A DNA stretch of 64,000 nt from Tistrella mobilis KA081020-065 (GTDB taxonomy: Bacteria; Pseudomonadota; Alphaproteobacteria; Tistrellales; Tistrellaceae), in assembly GCF_000264455.2 (NCBI RefSeq), contig NC_017956.1:1657501-1721500 (forward strand). Direction: 5' to 3'. Positions 63,235 to 64,000 of this stretch are shown in pieces. The stretch's first letter is position 1, and the number at the start of each line of letters is the position of its first letter. The translations under genes were made by a program, and so were the position numbers. A model generated the notes under the pieces. The model saw nothing but the letters and a program-made list of their open reading frames with translations, had not been told where the DNA came from and did no database searches.

Positions 63235-64000
63235 TCAGCCGCCGATCCGGGCGAGCACGGCGTGGCGCAGGGCTGCGCGGACTGCCCGCCGTTTCAGCTG
63301 CCGGCGCAGATCCGGGGGCAGGGCTGTGAAGCGTCGCGCCTCCAGCACCGCCAGCAGGCCGCGATAGGCATCGGCCATGGCCATGGCCGGGCGCAGACGG
63401 CGGCGCAGATGCGGATCATCGGGCAGGGCGGCATCTGCGGCAGCAAAGGCATCGCGGGCAGCACGGCCAAGGGCGCGTGCGGCGGGCAGGCGTGCTGGCC
63501 CTTCGGCGATGACCACGGGTGCCGCGCGCGGATCGGCACCGGCGGCCATCAGGGCCTCTGCCGGCAGGTAGATCCGCCCGTGGATCGCATCCTCGTCGAT
63601 GTCGCGCAGAATGTTGGTCAGCTGGAGCGCCCGGCCCAGATGACGGGCATAGGCCCGGCCTGCAGCCTGGGGGACACCGAAGGCCACCAGGGCGGCCTCG
63701 CCGACGGCGCCGGCCACGCGATCGGCGTAGCGCAACAGATCCGCCCAGGCAGGGGCACCGCCGGGATGATCGCTGCAATCGCTCAGGCAGCCGGCGACGA
63801 TCTGTCGAAGGGCGTCGACCGGCAGATGATGGTGGCGGACGGCATCGTCGAGCAGCGCCGCATCGGGCCCGGTCGGCGCATGGTCGGCACCGAGGGCCAG
63901 CAGATCCGCATCGATCGCGTCCAGAAGCTGTCGCCGCCGGGCGGCGGGTGCATGGCCGTCGGCAATGTCGTCGACCAGCCGGCTGACGGCATAGAGGGCC
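63235..64000 (-). CDS. hpnD: Presqualene diphosphate synthase HpnD (3' part; runs off the window)
   Basis: Partial: the reading frame remains open to the window edge at 64000, covering about 254 residues of the C-terminal part. The two Asp-rich signatures of the squalene/phytoene synthase family are seen: VSRLVDDIADG near the edge and LTNILRDIDEDAIHGRIYLP (63574-63633 region). RYADRVAGAVGEAALVAFG is also typical. With HpnC and HpnE it makes squalene. An internal TTG at 63735 could be mistaken for a start. hpnC is expected just outside. Confidence 0.9.
   Translation of the reverse strand, partial: ALYAVSRLVDDIADGHAPAARRRQLLDAIDADLLALGADHAPTGPDAALLDDAVRHHHLPVDALRQIVAGCLSDCSDHPGGAPAWADLLRYADRVAGAVGEAALVAFGVPQAAGRAYARHLGRALQLTNILRDIDEDAIHGRIYLPAEALMAAGADPRAAPVVIAEGPARLPAARALGRAARDAFAAADAALPDDPHLRRRLRPAMAMADAYRGLLAVLEARRFTALPPDLRRQLKRRAVRAALRHAVLARIGG

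Overview
The window is GC-rich DNA (GC-ending codons, with dense shadow reading frames on the opposite strand) from a free-living alphaproteobacterium, most likely Rhodospirillales-like. The evidence is the alphaproteobacterial housekeeping order erpA / dgt-argS-SPOR-nagZ-scpA-scpB ... tatABC-serS-surE-pcm-LytM ... DUF815 / yajC-secD-secF-Mth938, plus hopanoid genes (hpnD, hpnE) at the right edge. The genus cannot be fixed from sequence alone. I saw no rRNA, tRNA or CRISPR array.

Layout. 0-9.6 kb holds accessory metabolism and regulation: a tetR-acuI-peroxidase-ACT run on the minus strand, a lysR divergent from a SnoaL-like/MDR pair, a DUF2975-XRE pair behind a large AT-rich palindrome, a glutathione S-transferase behind 17-bp tandem repeats, a DUF763 protein, and a complete ISAs1-type insertion sequence with intact ends and a 10-bp target duplication. 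9.6-14.3 kb carries an FtsH paralogue, a zinc alcohol dehydrogenase behind a perfect FNR/FixK-like palindrome, and ilvD. 14.4-22.5 kb carries xthA, erpA and the conserved dgt-argS-SPOR-nagZ-scpA-scpB run.

At 22.46-48.29 kb the usual scpB-tatA junction is interrupted by about 25.8 kb of lineage-specific genes. The first part is the most interesting locus in the window: a self-contained NHLP (nitrile-hydratase-leader-peptide) peptide export system. A plus-strand operon encodes a HlyD-like adaptor and two ABC exporters, the first with a C39 double-glycine peptidase. A convergent minus-strand operon encodes two NHLP precursors, a dedicated TolC and a small secreted protein. A divergent OmpR-type regulator sits at the precursor end. 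No lanthipeptide, YcaO, radical-SAM or other maturase is present nearby, and neither predicted core has a cysteine. The rest of the block holds a glycine-zipper lipoprotein, a Pmp3-like protein, a complete Anbu operon (proteasome-like Anbu, transglutaminase, alpha-E, ATP-grasp), a STAS/anti-sigma-kinase pair, a Na/Pi transporter, TerC and CorC-like membrane proteins, and a ferric-iron ABC transporter.

48.3-61 kb resumes the conserved block: Tat translocase, serS, surE, pcm, a degenerate LytM protein, a tetR-fabF insertion, DUF815, then yajC-secD-secF and Mth938, followed by sodB. 62-64 kb carries hpnE and the 3' part of hpnD, which runs off the window.
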